Below are positions 52,229 to 62,300 of a DNA stretch of 64,000 bases, piece after piece. How positions within the stretch are numbered: position 1 is the stretch's first letter; each line of letters opens with the position of its first letter. The notes under the pieces were generated by a model. The model made no database searches, was not told the origin of the DNA, and saw only the letters and a program-made list of their open reading frames with translations. The stretch is taken from the NCBI RefSeq assembly GCF_002891535.1, contig NZ_PDZR01000011.1, forward strand, positions 60,883 through 124,882, given 5' to 3'. The position numbers and the translations under genes were made by a program. This stretch comes from Methylocella silvestris. Lineage in GTDB: Bacteria > Pseudomonadota > Alphaproteobacteria > Rhizobiales > Beijerinckiaceae.

Positions 52229-52714
52229 TTATGACGGCTCAATCAGCCCGTCGAGAAATGCCGCCGCCTCTGGAGAGCGTCGCAGAGCGGCGAGATCCGC
52301 CTCGGTCGGCAACTGCGGCCGGTCCCGCGCCGCATTGACGAGACAGAGAAAGCCGAGCGGCGCGTCGCGCCTAGCGCGAAACTGATGCCAGATCATCGGT
52401 TCGATGGTCACGAGATCATGCGCGCCTAGCGCATATACGGCGTCCCCTATGAGACAGCTTCCGCTGCCGCGCAACGCCATGACAACATGCATATGCTCGT
52501 GCCGCTCGAGCGTTGAGAAGCCGCCAGGGTCGATCTCGAAATAGCGCAATTCGCCGGCAAGGCGCGGATCGGAGGCAAGCGTTTGCCGCGAGATCGCCTT
52601 GAACGGCGCTGCAGCGGCATCCTTATAGGGGCGGCGCTCGACGCCCTCCCAGCGAAATGCGCCGCTGTACTTGGACAATGGCGCTAGCGGAAACCGATTG
52701 TCAGTAATTGTCAT
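52229..52714 (-). CDS. Cupin-domain protein
   Basis: A 161-residue single-cupin protein. Motif 1 is RHEHMHVVMALRGSG with two histidines and motif 2 has HDLVTIEPMIWHQFRA, so a metal site (His, His, Glu or His) is likely. ATG 52714 has GGAGAA upstream; an in-frame ATG at 52768 is less likely. Function is not known. It is the first gene of the accessory region and converges on the oxidase operon; an upstream stretch of 196 bp separates it from the divergent JmjC-like gene. Confidence 0.8.
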   Translation of the reverse strand: MTITDNRFPLAPLSKYSGAFRWEGVERRPYKDAAAAPFKAISRQTLASDPRLAGELRYFEIDPGGFSTLERHEHMHVVMALRGSGSCLIGDAVYALGAHDLVTIEPMIWHQFRARRDAPLGFLCLVNAARDRPQLPTEADLAALRRSPEAAAFLDGLIEPS

Positions 52715-52910
52715 TTCTCCATTGCTTAACTCGAAGGATTCGTGACCAGAATGTGCGCAATCACGCATTCGAGACTCATCCTGGCCTTGACATTCTAAGG
52801 TCAGACAGCAATCGATTACTATCGCATCTCTTATTTATGCGCAGCTCTCGCCAGCTGCTCTTTTTAAAATTACGGGGTGTAAGGTTCGCTCAAATAGGAG
52901 GGCGCTCCAT

Positions 52911-53819
52911 ATGCTTGAACTTGCCAAGGACGCCGAATTTCATATGGCGCCTGAGACGCTGAACGCTTGTTACGACAAAGAACCATTTGGTTTCGAACAT
53001 TCGTTGCACAAATTAGAAATGATGACATTTGACAGCCTGCAAACATTATCTGAAAAATATATTGGACACAACGGCGACTATTACGTCTGCAGCAGCGCAA
53101 AGACTCCTGATACCGCTTTCAATTCAGTCCCTGTGGCCGCCTATGCGCCACATCAAGCAATGCAGAAGGTGGGGTCCGAACGGCTCCGCGTCCTGATGAA
53201 ACGGCCGGAAAATTACGCGCCCGAATTTCGCGACCTTCTGGAGCATCTGATCAAGCAAATCTGCGAAGGCGCCGAAGGCCTCAAGCGGAAGGACGTCATT
53301 CGCATTGAGGGCGGCCTGTTGATCAGTTCGTCGGCCGCGACAACTCCTTTTCATTTCGACCCGGAAACCAATTTCTTCTCGCAGATCGAAGGCGAGAAAA
53401 TTTATCACGTCTATTCGCCCAGCGTGCTGAGCGAGCGTGAGCTGGAGCGATTTTTCCATATCGGACGTTTGTCGATCGCGCAGGTCGACCTCAAGGGCCG
53501 CGATCCGGCGCGCGAACATGTCTTCAGGCTCAACGCGGGGCTGGGGCTGCATCAGCCTCTCAATGCTCCGCACTGGGTCGAGACGAGGGATTCGCGTTCG
53601 ATCTCCTTTGCGATGGTCTATGAAACCGAAGCGACGCGGGTCCGGGCGCAGACCCGAGCCGCGAATTATTATTTGCGCTTGCTCGCGCTGAATCCCACCC
53701 GGCCCGGCGTCAATCCCGCCGCCGACGCGCTGAAAACCAAAGCGATGAACTTCATGCTTCCCATCCGGGGAAAGATAGGCGACGCCACACGCGCCATCCG
53801 CAGCTTGGCGAGAGCCTAG
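52911..53819 (+). CDS. JmjC/cupin-like protein (putative 2-oxoglutarate-dependent oxygenase fold)
   Basis: A 302-residue protein. The middle part has TTPFHFDPETNFFSQIEGEKIYHVYSP (in two parts), in which His-x-Asp plus a Lys/Tyr segment match the cupin_8/JmjC iron and oxoglutarate pattern, and a later LHQPLNAPHWVETRDS could give the distal His. The start ATG 52911 has GGAGG 12 nt upstream. The first ~330 bp and the leader are notably AT-richer than the rest of the window. It points toward the RuBisCO-like gene (convergent) and might tailor an NRPS product; that is a guess from position. Confidence 0.68.
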   Translation: MLELAKDAEFHMAPETLNACYDKEPFGFEHSLHKLEMMTFDSLQTLSEKYIGHNGDYYVCSSAKTPDTAFNSVPVAAYAPHQAMQKVGSERLRVLMKRPENYAPEFRDLLEHLIKQICEGAEGLKRKDVIRIEGGLLISSSAATTPFHFDPETNFFSQIEGEKIYHVYSPSVLSERELERFFHIGRLSIAQVDLKGRDPAREHVFRLNAGLGLHQPLNAPHWVETRDSRSISFAMVYETEATRVRAQTRAANYYLRLLALNPTRPGVNPAADALKTKAMNFMLPIRGKIGDATRAIRSLARA

Positions 53820-53866
53820 AGGGCACAGCGCCGCGATCTCGGCCCGTCGGCCGCCTCGTGCGCGCA

Positions 53867-55018
53867 TCAACCATAGGGATGCCTGGCGACGGCCTCGACG
53901 AAGCGCCGCGTTTGCTCCGTCAACGCCTCGCGCGGCGCGCTAAGCAGCGCTCCGCCAATCAGCAGCATGACGTCGCGCCCGTAACGATCGAGCAGTTCCG
54001 GCGCGCGCTCGACGCTCATGCCGCCGGCAGGCGCCGGAATGCTCAGCTTGAGACCATCGGCGCCTGACAAAAGCGCGGCGGCGATCGCTTCGCAAACCGT
54101 CGGCGAATAGCCGAACCGGCCACCATAATTGGGGAAAATGACGACGTCCGCGCCAAACAGCCGGAACAGCCGCGCGAACAGGATGGGCGAGATCGCGCGG
54201 CCGGTCATCGTCGGATGCGCCAGAAAAGCGAAATCGGAGAATTCCCGCCGCAGCGCCTGAAAATTGGAGCAGCCGGCGATCATCGGCGCGATCAGCGCCG
54301 CATCCAACCCCTCGTCGCGCGCCGCCAGAAGCTGTCGCCGCATCTGCGGATAGGAGCCGGCAAGGCTCGGCGCATAGCGCGTGCGGCGTCCCGTCCGCTG
54401 GCGCGCCTCACGCACCGCCGCAGCGCAGGCGGCGATCCGCGCCTCGAAACGGGAATAGGTCTGGTCGGCAAGGCCGTGGTCGTCCTTGATGAAATCAAGG
54501 CCGCCCATGGACAGGGCTAAGGCGAGTTCGGCGAGTTCCGCCGCGGGCAGGCCCTGCGGCTTCAGCGCCGAACAGGTGAGCGCCCGCCCCGACGCGCCAG
54601 CCTCCGTGCGCAAGGCGGCAAGCCCTTGCGAGGGCCCGCCGAAGGCGCCCGCGAGCGGCGCCGGCAGGATGGCGTCGACAAGCAACACATCCTCAAGCAG
54701 CGAGCTGTTGCCAAACAGCATGTTGAGCAATTGGCCGGCGTCGTCGCCAACTGTCGCCGCCGCGAGTTCGATGCGCGCCTCGAACCAGCCGCCGCCGCAA
54801 TCCTCGATCGACGCCACACGGCCCACGATATTTTCGCGGACAAACGGATCCCGCACGGCGGCGAGCGGCGCTTCGACGCTCTGTTCGATCGCAATCGCCT
54901 CCGCCCGCGCCTCGACGTCGGCGGCGCTGGCGCGCAGCCTGTAGACGGCGTTGATCCAACCGCTCAAATGCCGCCCTCGTCCAATTTTGGGAGCCGCCTC
55001 TATTTCAAACCGATCCAT
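53867..55018 (-). CDS. RuBisCO-like protein (Form IV), not a carboxylase
   Basis: A 383-residue protein with a RuBisCO large-subunit fold. Alignable landmarks are LKPQGL (Lys153), FIKDDHGLADQ (Lys178, Asp180, but His181 in place of the catalytic Glu), LAHPTMTGR (His268 then Pro instead of Arg), PNYGGRFGYS in place of loop 6 VVGKLEG, AGGMS for SGGIH, and IGGALL for the phosphate loop. It cannot carry out RuBP carboxylation. Known Form IV proteins act as enolases, isomerases or transcarboxylases on sugar or thiomethyl phosphates. ATG 55018 overlaps the upstream hydrolase end by 19 bp. Confidence 0.85.
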   Translation of the reverse strand: MDRFEIEAAPKIGRGRHLSGWINAVYRLRASAADVEARAEAIAIEQSVEAPLAAVRDPFVRENIVGRVASIEDCGGGWFEARIELAAATVGDDAGQLLNMLFGNSSLLEDVLLVDAILPAPLAGAFGGPSQGLAALRTEAGASGRALTCSALKPQGLPAAELAELALALSMGGLDFIKDDHGLADQTYSRFEARIAACAAAVREARQRTGRRTRYAPSLAGSYPQMRRQLLAARDEGLDAALIAPMIAGCSNFQALRREFSDFAFLAHPTMTGRAISPILFARLFRLFGADVVIFPNYGGRFGYSPTVCEAIAAALLSGADGLKLSIPAPAGGMSVERAPELLDRYGRDVMLLIGGALLSAPREALTEQTRRFVEAVARHPYG

Positions 55019-56295
55019 GCGAGAAACGGAACCCGCTCCTCGCCTTCCGCCCATTTCGGCCGGCCCTTGACCGGGGTGACGCCGATATAGGGCGAGGGGT
55101 CCGCGGTCAACAGGGTTTGAGGCTGATGGCGAAGATAAGCGTCGAAAAAGGCGAGAAGATAGTCTTCCCGGATCGCTTTGACGCGGGAAGGGTCCGCGAA
55201 GAACCAGCTCAGCCAATTGCCGCGGCTGAAGGCCAGATCGTTGAAATCGGCATGGACCGTGTTGCGGAGCCAGAAGCCGTATTTATCCGGCGATTCAAAC
55301 AGCCGCCCATGCTCGCGGACGAGGTCGTCCTGCGCCTTGGCGTAAGCGCGCGTCGCCGGATCGGGCGATGCGAATGCTTTGGCGTCGGGAAGCGGCTCAT
55401 CATCGAAGAGCATCATATAGGGCTTTGTAATCCCGCCTTCGAGCGCGGGGCCGAAGACCCAGCCGTCGAGATTGACCGCGGCGACGACGCGCGGATCGAG
55501 AATGGCCGCATTCGCGGCGACGCTGGCGCCAAAAGAGAAGCCAAAAAAGCCGACGCGGTCGAAAGCGACATATTTTGCGAAATCGCCCGTGGCGCATTCG
55601 GTCAGAATGTCCAGCGCCCGAAGCGCGACTTTCGCCTCGCGGATCGAATGCTCCGCGCCCCGCCGCAAGGTCGCCTGATAGCCGGCCTCTGACGAATAAT
55701 CAAAAAACGACTGCGGCTGCCCCGGCGGCGGCGTCCATTCCAGATGGTTGATCGCGAGCACGACATAGCCATGGCTGGCCATGGCCGCGGTCGATGAATT
55801 GTCGTCGGCGGCGTTTGCAAAGCCCGGAGCATAGAGCAGAAGCGGAAAGCGCCCCTGCGGCCCCGGATCGGCGAGGCGCGTGCTGGAGAGCGCGGCGCAA
55901 TCGACCGGCCTGGGCCCGGACGCCTCCAGCTTCGCGTCAGCCGCCGCCGGATACCAGATCCGGGCGAGGATCGGCGCGGGGATCGTCCCCCCCTGCCCCT
56001 TCGGCGCCAGCGCGACATACGCCTCGCCGACGCGCAAGGGACCCGAGGGCGGCGGCGGCGGCGGAGCGAAAGCAAGGCGCCAAAAGGCCTTGGCGACGCG
56101 CGGGGCGGACGGCCCGAACATGACGGCGCCCACGGCGAAAGCGATCATTAACGCGGCGACCAGCGATCGCGGGGCCTTGTCGGAGCGCCACGCGATCAAA
56201 AGACCGGCAAGCGCGATGACAAGCACTATCGCGCCGAGGATGAAGCCATAGCGGCCCATCAGCTGGTCGAAGCGCAGATCCAAATATTTCATCAT
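55000..56295 (-). CDS. Membrane-anchored alpha/beta hydrolase, platelet-activating-factor acetylhydrolase-like
   Basis: A 431-residue protein. Two N-terminal membrane helices (about residues 16-35 and 43-65), a Pro-rich linker (FAPPPPPPSGP), then an alpha/beta hydrolase domain with FPLLLYAPGF, VVLAINHLEW and the nucleophile elbow GFSFGAS. A later His is in RNTVHADFNDL. The architecture resembles PAF-acetylhydrolase/dienelactone-like enzymes, but the substrate is unknown. It lies between the NRPS and RuBisCO-like genes on the same strand. Confidence 0.8.
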   Translation of the reverse strand: MMKYLDLRFDQLMGRYGFILGAIVLVIALAGLLIAWRSDKAPRSLVAALMIAFAVGAVMFGPSAPRVAKAFWRLAFAPPPPPPSGPLRVGEAYVALAPKGQGGTIPAPILARIWYPAAADAKLEASGPRPVDCAALSSTRLADPGPQGRFPLLLYAPGFANAADDNSSTAAMASHGYVVLAINHLEWTPPPGQPQSFFDYSSEAGYQATLRRGAEHSIREAKVALRALDILTECATGDFAKYVAFDRVGFFGFSFGASVAANAAILDPRVVAAVNLDGWVFGPALEGGITKPYMMLFDDEPLPDAKAFASPDPATRAYAKAQDDLVREHGRLFESPDKYGFWLRNTVHADFNDLAFSRGNWLSWFFADPSRVKAIREDYLLAFFDAYLRHQPQTLLTADPSPYIGVTPVKGRPKWAEGEERVPFLAWIGLK

Positions 56296-56456
56296 GGAGA
56301 TATCTGCCGGGAGATGCGGCGCGAACCGGAAGAATCCGGCGGCGCCACGGATGGAGGCTGACGTCGGCGCGGCGTAACGGGATTTACAGCCGTTTCATAA
56401 AAGCTGGACGACTGCCGCAGACGCGACGCGACAGACGACGCCCCATGCGCGCCGCC

Positions 56457-59309
56457 TCATCCCGTCGATGAGCGGGCTGGAGCCCTGTGCTCGCTGTCGA
56501 TCTTTTCGAGCTCTGGACGCAGATAGCCGGCGATCTCGCGGGCGCCCTCGTCACGGAAAATGTCCTGATGCCATCCCCGAATCGCGTGAATGGTCAGCTT
56601 CTTCACAAGCTGGGACCAGCCCATGTTGGGGTCGGCAAAGCGCGTCACGATTTCATCGCTGTTGAAAAGAATGACATCCGAAGAAATCGGCCGGATCTGA
56701 TAGGCGTTGCGCGCTTCCTCGAGGGAAAACAAAAAGCGCCATTCGTCGTGGTCGATAACCTTGCGCAACAGCTTGTCGCCGTCGACAAGCCCGAGATAGG
56801 CCAGCACCTCAAGGAGGCGCGATTTGCGCACAAGGGTGAAGCTCGACAGCATCTCGGCCAGCGAAGCCGCGCCGGTTCGGACGGAGTTGATGCGGTGGCG
56901 CAGCGTATGAAGCCGATAATTGAATTGATAGATCAGCTTTCTGTGTAGAGGCAGCGAGGCGTGGTAGCCGGGCGCCCAAATATCCGAGAGGATCAGCAAA
57001 GGCACCTCTTCGCCCGCCGCGATCAGCTGCTGCGCGGATTCATAGGCGATGGCGCCTGCGACGCAGAGGCCGCAGAGAATATAGGGCCCGTGTGGTTGCG
57101 CCTCTCGAATGGCGTTCACATAATCAACCGCGATTTCTTCGAGCGTGCGCTCGCGAGGCTCATCGCTTCCCGGTTCGATCAGGGGAATGCCGATAAAGGG
57201 CCGGTCCGTTCCGATCTGGCGCGCCAGATTATAATAGAGCACCGAATGGTTGATGGCGATGATCGTCGTCTTGTGGCCAAGGGGCTGGATCTGCACCAGG
57301 CGCTGCGTTGGTTCCGAGCCGGGCAGCTTTGGCAGCCTTGCCGCGAACTCCCGCAGCGTCGGCGCGAGGAACAAGGTCAGCGGATCGAGCTTGACGCCGA
57401 ATTCGGCTGAAACGCGCGACATCAGCCTGACGGTGAGCAGGGAGTGGCCGCCAAGCTCAAAGAAATTCGACGACGGCTTGATGGCGTCAACTTTGAGAAG
57501 ATCGCTCCAGATCTTGCCGAGCCTCATTTCCACGGGGGTGAGTGCGGCTTCCGCCGCGGCCGCGACCGGCGGCGCGACTGAGGGCGCGGGGGCCGGCAGG
57601 CCGCGCAGATCGACGTCTCCCCGCGCGGTGCGCGGCAAGGCCAAAAGGACGCTGATCCCCGCGGGCCTCGCCGCTCCGGAAGGCAGGATGGCGTCAAGAT
57701 GGGCGGCAAGCACCCCGGGCAACGATTCGAGCGGCGCGCGCGACTCCGGACGCGGCGCGATATAGGCGCAGGGCCGTTCGCGGCCAGAGCTGTCGGGCTT
57801 TAGCGCGACAGCCGCCTCCCTCACGTCCGGGTGCTGAAGCAGCGCGGCCTCGATGGCGCCCAGTTCATCGCCGCGCCGGCGCGCATCGATCAGATCGCGC
57901 CGCGGCGGCGTCAGATCGGAGAGTTTCTGCTGCGGATGCCCCACCGCGAAGTCGAATGTCGCGACCAGGAAGTCGAGCAGCTTCTCGGCCGTCTCGTGCT
58001 GGAACAGGTCCGGATTATATTCCATCGCCACGCGCCAGCCGCTCGGCCAATGGACGAGGAAAAAGAAGATGTCATAGAGCGAGCCGGCTGACAGCGAGGG
58101 CAGTCCGAGCAGCTCGAAATCGCCATAGCGCTTGTGATCCATCACATCGCGCAGAACGGTAAAATTGAGCGAGATCAGCGGCGCGCGGCTCGGATCGCGC
58201 GGCGGATTGAGGAGTTCGACCAGCTTGTCGAACGGCATGCGCTGGTTGATCAGCGCGTCCTGCGCCGTTCCCTTGACCCGCTCGAGGAAAGCCTCAAAGC
58301 TCGGATCCCCTGATGCATCGAGGCGCATCACCAGATTGTTCACGAACATGCCGATCATCGGCTCGAGGTCCGGATCGTTGCGATCGGCGATCTGGGTCCC
58401 GAAAACGATGTCGGATTCGCCCGAAAAGCGATGCAGCATTGCGCCCAACACGGCGCAGCCGAGGCTGAACAGGGTAAGATTGTGGCCGCGCGCGAACGCC
58501 TCCATCCTGTCGCCAAGCTCGGCAGGAAGGATGGCGGCGAGGATTTCGCCGTTGTAGGTCAGAGCGGGCGGTTTCTCGTGATCGGGGACAAGTTCGAAAT
58601 AGGGAGCCCCGCCAAGCTGCTTTTTCCAGTAGCCGGCCTCTTCCTCGAATTCGCCGCTCGCCAGATATTCCTTCTGCCACAGGCAGTAGTCGCCATACTG
58701 AAGGGGCAGCGGCGGCAGGTCAGCGACGCTCCTTGCCGCGATGGCCGCAGCGATCGTTCCAAATTCCTCGGCGAGCACGCGGATCGACCAGCCGTCGAAA
58801 GCGATGTGATGCACTGTGACGAGCAGATAGGCGCGCTCCGGCGACAGACGCAGGAAGGTCGCGCGGATCGGCGGCGCAGCCGCAAGGTCAAAGGATTTCC
58901 GCGCTTCGCGTTCGCCGAGCGCCAGCGCTTCCCTCGCCTGCTCGCTCTCGCCCAGCATGCTGAGATCGATCACGCTCAGCCGGAAGGCGAGTTGGGCCAG
59001 CGCCTCCTGCATCGGTTCGCCGTCTTCCCGTTCGAAGAAACGGGTGCGCAGGATCTCATGGCGATCGATAATTGCCTGGAAGGCCTGCTCCGCCGTCGCC
59101 GGCGCGAGGCGGCCCGTCACCTCCCAGCGCAACGCCACATTGAGCGCCGGATTGCCGGGATTGACCGCGTTGAGGAACCAGAAACGCTTCTGCGCGGACG
59201 AGCAGGGAAAGACCAGCCCTTCGCCCGGGCCCGCCGTTTCCGCTTCCGGACGCTGCGCGCTGTTTTCCGGCGCGCAATCGAATTCCTCTTCGCTTCGGGA
59301 CATCGTCAC
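56457..59309 (-). CDS. NRPS protein: condensation, adenylation remnant, carrier, thioesterase
   Basis: A 950-residue protein. A condensation domain (residues ~35-460) has the active HHIAFDG at 167-173. Residues ~475-575 match only the C-terminal subdomain of an adenylation domain, with LGAIEAALLQHPDVREAAV, and at the A10 position LPRTARGDVDL where the catalytic lysine is replaced. A carrier domain follows with Ser623 in FFELGGHSLL. The C-terminal ~270 residues are an alpha/beta thioesterase, with GLCVAG putting Cys749 at the usual serine position, Asp776 and His914. It is co-translated with the upstream NRPS (ATGA overlap). Confidence 0.9.
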   Translation of the reverse strand: MTMSRSEEEFDCAPENSAQRPEAETAGPGEGLVFPCSSAQKRFWFLNAVNPGNPALNVALRWEVTGRLAPATAEQAFQAIIDRHEILRTRFFEREDGEPMQEALAQLAFRLSVIDLSMLGESEQAREALALGEREARKSFDLAAAPPIRATFLRLSPERAYLLVTVHHIAFDGWSIRVLAEEFGTIAAAIAARSVADLPPLPLQYGDYCLWQKEYLASGEFEEEAGYWKKQLGGAPYFELVPDHEKPPALTYNGEILAAILPAELGDRMEAFARGHNLTLFSLGCAVLGAMLHRFSGESDIVFGTQIADRNDPDLEPMIGMFVNNLVMRLDASGDPSFEAFLERVKGTAQDALINQRMPFDKLVELLNPPRDPSRAPLISLNFTVLRDVMDHKRYGDFELLGLPSLSAGSLYDIFFFLVHWPSGWRVAMEYNPDLFQHETAEKLLDFLVATFDFAVGHPQQKLSDLTPPRRDLIDARRRGDELGAIEAALLQHPDVREAAVALKPDSSGRERPCAYIAPRPESRAPLESLPGVLAAHLDAILPSGAARPAGISVLLALPRTARGDVDLRGLPAPAPSVAPPVAAAAEAALTPVEMRLGKIWSDLLKVDAIKPSSNFFELGGHSLLTVRLMSRVSAEFGVKLDPLTLFLAPTLREFAARLPKLPGSEPTQRLVQIQPLGHKTTIIAINHSVLYYNLARQIGTDRPFIGIPLIEPGSDEPRERTLEEIAVDYVNAIREAQPHGPYILCGLCVAGAIAYESAQQLIAAGEEVPLLILSDIWAPGYHASLPLHRKLIYQFNYRLHTLRHRINSVRTGAASLAEMLSSFTLVRKSRLLEVLAYLGLVDGDKLLRKVIDHDEWRFLFSLEEARNAYQIRPISSDVILFNSDEIVTRFADPNMGWSQLVKKLTIHAIRGWHQDIFRDEGAREIAGYLRPELEKIDSEHRAPARSSTG

Positions 59310-62300
59310 GCAGACGTTTCCTTAACCTGTGCTCCTCGCCTGAAGCTTTTAAGGGACGGCGCGGCGGGCGCCTTGGCCGCCGCAGCGGATTGATCGCTTG
59401 CCGCCCCGGCAAGCTCCGCGATCGTTGGGAAGCGCATCAGATGGCGCGCTTCGAGACCCAGATTTTCCGCCATCATACGCGCGGCGATGCGGAATAAATG
59501 GATAGAATCGGCGCCCAGGGCGAAAATGTTATCATTGACGCTGATCTCATCGAGTTGCAGCGCCTCGCGCCAGATCGCCGCCAGCTTTGCCTCGAGCGGC
59601 GTCCGCGGCGCGATGATGACGCGTTTTTCTTCGCCTGGTCCGGCCTCCGGCTGCGGCAACGCCTTGCGGTCGAGCTTGGCGTTCGGCGTGAAAGGCAAAG
59701 CGTCAAGCCTCATCCAGAGCGCCGGCACCATATAGTCCGGCAGCCGCTGCCCGGCGTAGGACGAAAGTTCGTGCGCCGACATTGGTTGCGCCGCCACATA
59801 ATAGCCGACAAGACGCGGGGTTCCCTGCGGCGGCGTCTGGATCGCGGCGGCAAAGGCCGACACGCCGGGATATTGCCGCATCGCCGCCTCGATCTCCTCG
59901 AGTTCGATGCGGAATCCGCGCAGCTTGACCTGAGCGTCGACGCGGCCAAGGACTTCTATCGCGCCGTCGGAGAGGCGCCGCGCCAGATCGCCCGTGCGAT
60001 ATAGCCGCTGCGGACCGCCGTCATCCACGGCGATGTCGAAGAAGGCCGCTGCGTCGAGGTCTGGTCGGCGGAAATAGCCGATCGCCAGGCCAAGGCCGCC
60101 GATGAACAATTCGCCGACGACGCCCGGCGCTGCAAGCTGACGCGTCTTGTCGAGCACATAAAGCCCAGTGTTTGCGACCGGCTCGCCAATCGTGATCGGC
60201 GCCGGCGCCGGCCTGACCCTGCCGATCGAGGACCAGATCGTCGTCTCCGTCGGGCCATAGACGTTCCACAGCTCGCCGTCATTTGCGAGCAGCAGATCGG
60301 CGAGATCGCGCGGCAGCGCCTCGCCGCCGCAGAGCATGCGGAGGCCCGGGCGCGGCTTGAATCCCGCCTCCGTCAACATCCGCCAGAGCGAGGGCGTCGC
60401 CTGGACAATCGTCGTCTCGGGCTTGTCGATCAGGGCGGCGAGGCCAAAGCCGCCGCGCACGTCGTCGCGGCTGGCGATGACAACCGCGCCGCCGGTCACC
60501 AGCGGCATGTAGAGCTCCAGCGCCGCGATATCGAAGGAGATCGTCGTCGCCGCGACGAGCGTATCGCGGGGGCCGGCCTCGAGCTTGCGCGCGATCGACC
60601 ACAGGAGATTGGCGACGGAGCGATGGGCGATCTCGACGCCTTTCGGCACCCCCGTCGAGCCGGAGGTGAAGATCACATAGGCCGGCCGCGCCCCATCGGA
60701 GGGCGAGGCGGGCGCCGTCGCAGGGCGTGCGGCGATCGCCGCCGCATCCGCGTCGAGCCGGACGACAGGCGTCCCCGAGGCCATGGCGCCCATGAAGGCG
60801 TTGTCGCTGACAATGGCGGACACCGCCGCATTGTCCAGCACCAGCCGCAGGCGCGCCGCCGGATGGCTCGGATCGAGCGGCACATAGGCGCAGCCCGTCT
60901 TCATCACCGCGAGCAGGACCACCAGCATGTCGAGCGAGCGTTCGGTGGCGACGCCGATGCGGGCCGCGGGATCCTTGACGACGCTGGCAAGATGATGGGC
61001 GAGCCGGTTGGCGCGTTCGTCGAGTTCGCGATAGGTCAGCGCGGAGTCACCAAAACGAGCGGCGACGGCTTCGGGCGTTTTCGCCGCCTGCGCGGCAAAG
61101 AGCTCATGCACCGGCCGCAGGTCGAGATCGTCCGAGGCCGTGTCGTTAAGGCCTTTGGTCAGCCAGTGGCGCTGTTCGGCCGACAATAGCGGAAGCGCCG
61201 CGATCGGGCGCGCCGCGTCCTCCGCGACGGCGCCGAGGAGGCTGCGGTAGTGACCGATCCAGCGCTCGATCGTCGCCTCGTCGTAGAGGTCGGTATTGTA
61301 GTCGCAGTCGATGCGCAGGCCGCCGTCCTGTTCCGTGACGTTGAAGAAGAGATCGAAGATCACCGCGGTCTTGGGATTGGACTGCGCCTCGACCTCGAGC
61401 CCCTTCAGATGGATCTTGTCGCCGAGCTTTTCGAGATTGAACTGGACCTCGACGAGCGGACGCCGCCCGGCTTCGCGCGGCCGGTCCATCTTGCGAACCA
61501 GCGTGCCCAAGGTGAAGCTCTGATGCTCATAGGCGGCCAGAACGCCCTGGCGCGTCGCCGCAAGATGCTCGGCCATGGTCGCGCCATCGCTCCAGCGCGC
61601 GCGCAGCGGCAGAAAATTGACGCAATGGCCGACGAGGCTGTCTGCCTCGGCCAGCGACTGCCCCGCCGCCGGAATTCCAACGACGACCTCGTTCTGGCCG
61701 GCGAGGCGCGCAAGCATGACTTCAAAGCTCGCAAGCAGCGCGACGAAGAGGGTGCAGCCCTGTTTCGCTGTCGCCTTGCGGAAGCGCTGCGTCAGATCGG
61801 CGTCGATCCGGCGCGTCAGCGTCGCCCCGGCGAAACTTTTTTGCAAGCGGCGCGGCCGATCCGTCGGCAGATCCAGCGGCGACGGCGGCGGCGTGAACTG
61901 CGGCAGCCAGAAGGCGTCGATCGCCGCGCCTTCGCGTTTCTGCCGTGCGCGCTCCTCGGCGCCATAGCGCAGGAACGACATCGGCGGCGCGAGATCCGCG
62001 GCGACGCCGGCGACGATCTCCTCATAAAGCTTCGTCAATTCGTCGATAATGACGTTGAACGACCAGCCGTCGCAGACGATATGATGCGCCGTCAGCGCCA
62101 AAGCGTGGTCGTCCGCGGCGAAGCGGGCGAAGTTCGCGCGGATCGCCGGTCCGTCGACAAGGTCGAAGGGCGTGCGCGCGTCCTGCGCAAGCGCCGTCCG
62201 CCAGGCGTCCTCGGCCTCCGAACGCGGCGCATGCGACAGTTCGCGCGGCTCCAGCTGCAGCGTCAGTTCCGGCCGGATCTGCATGCGCGCGCCGTCCGCC

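Noticed and set aside
57550..57900. Frameshift hiding a full adenylation domain in the second NRPS gene
   Set aside because: The frame is continuous across the region and there is too little DNA (about 0.3 kb) for the missing ~400 residues.
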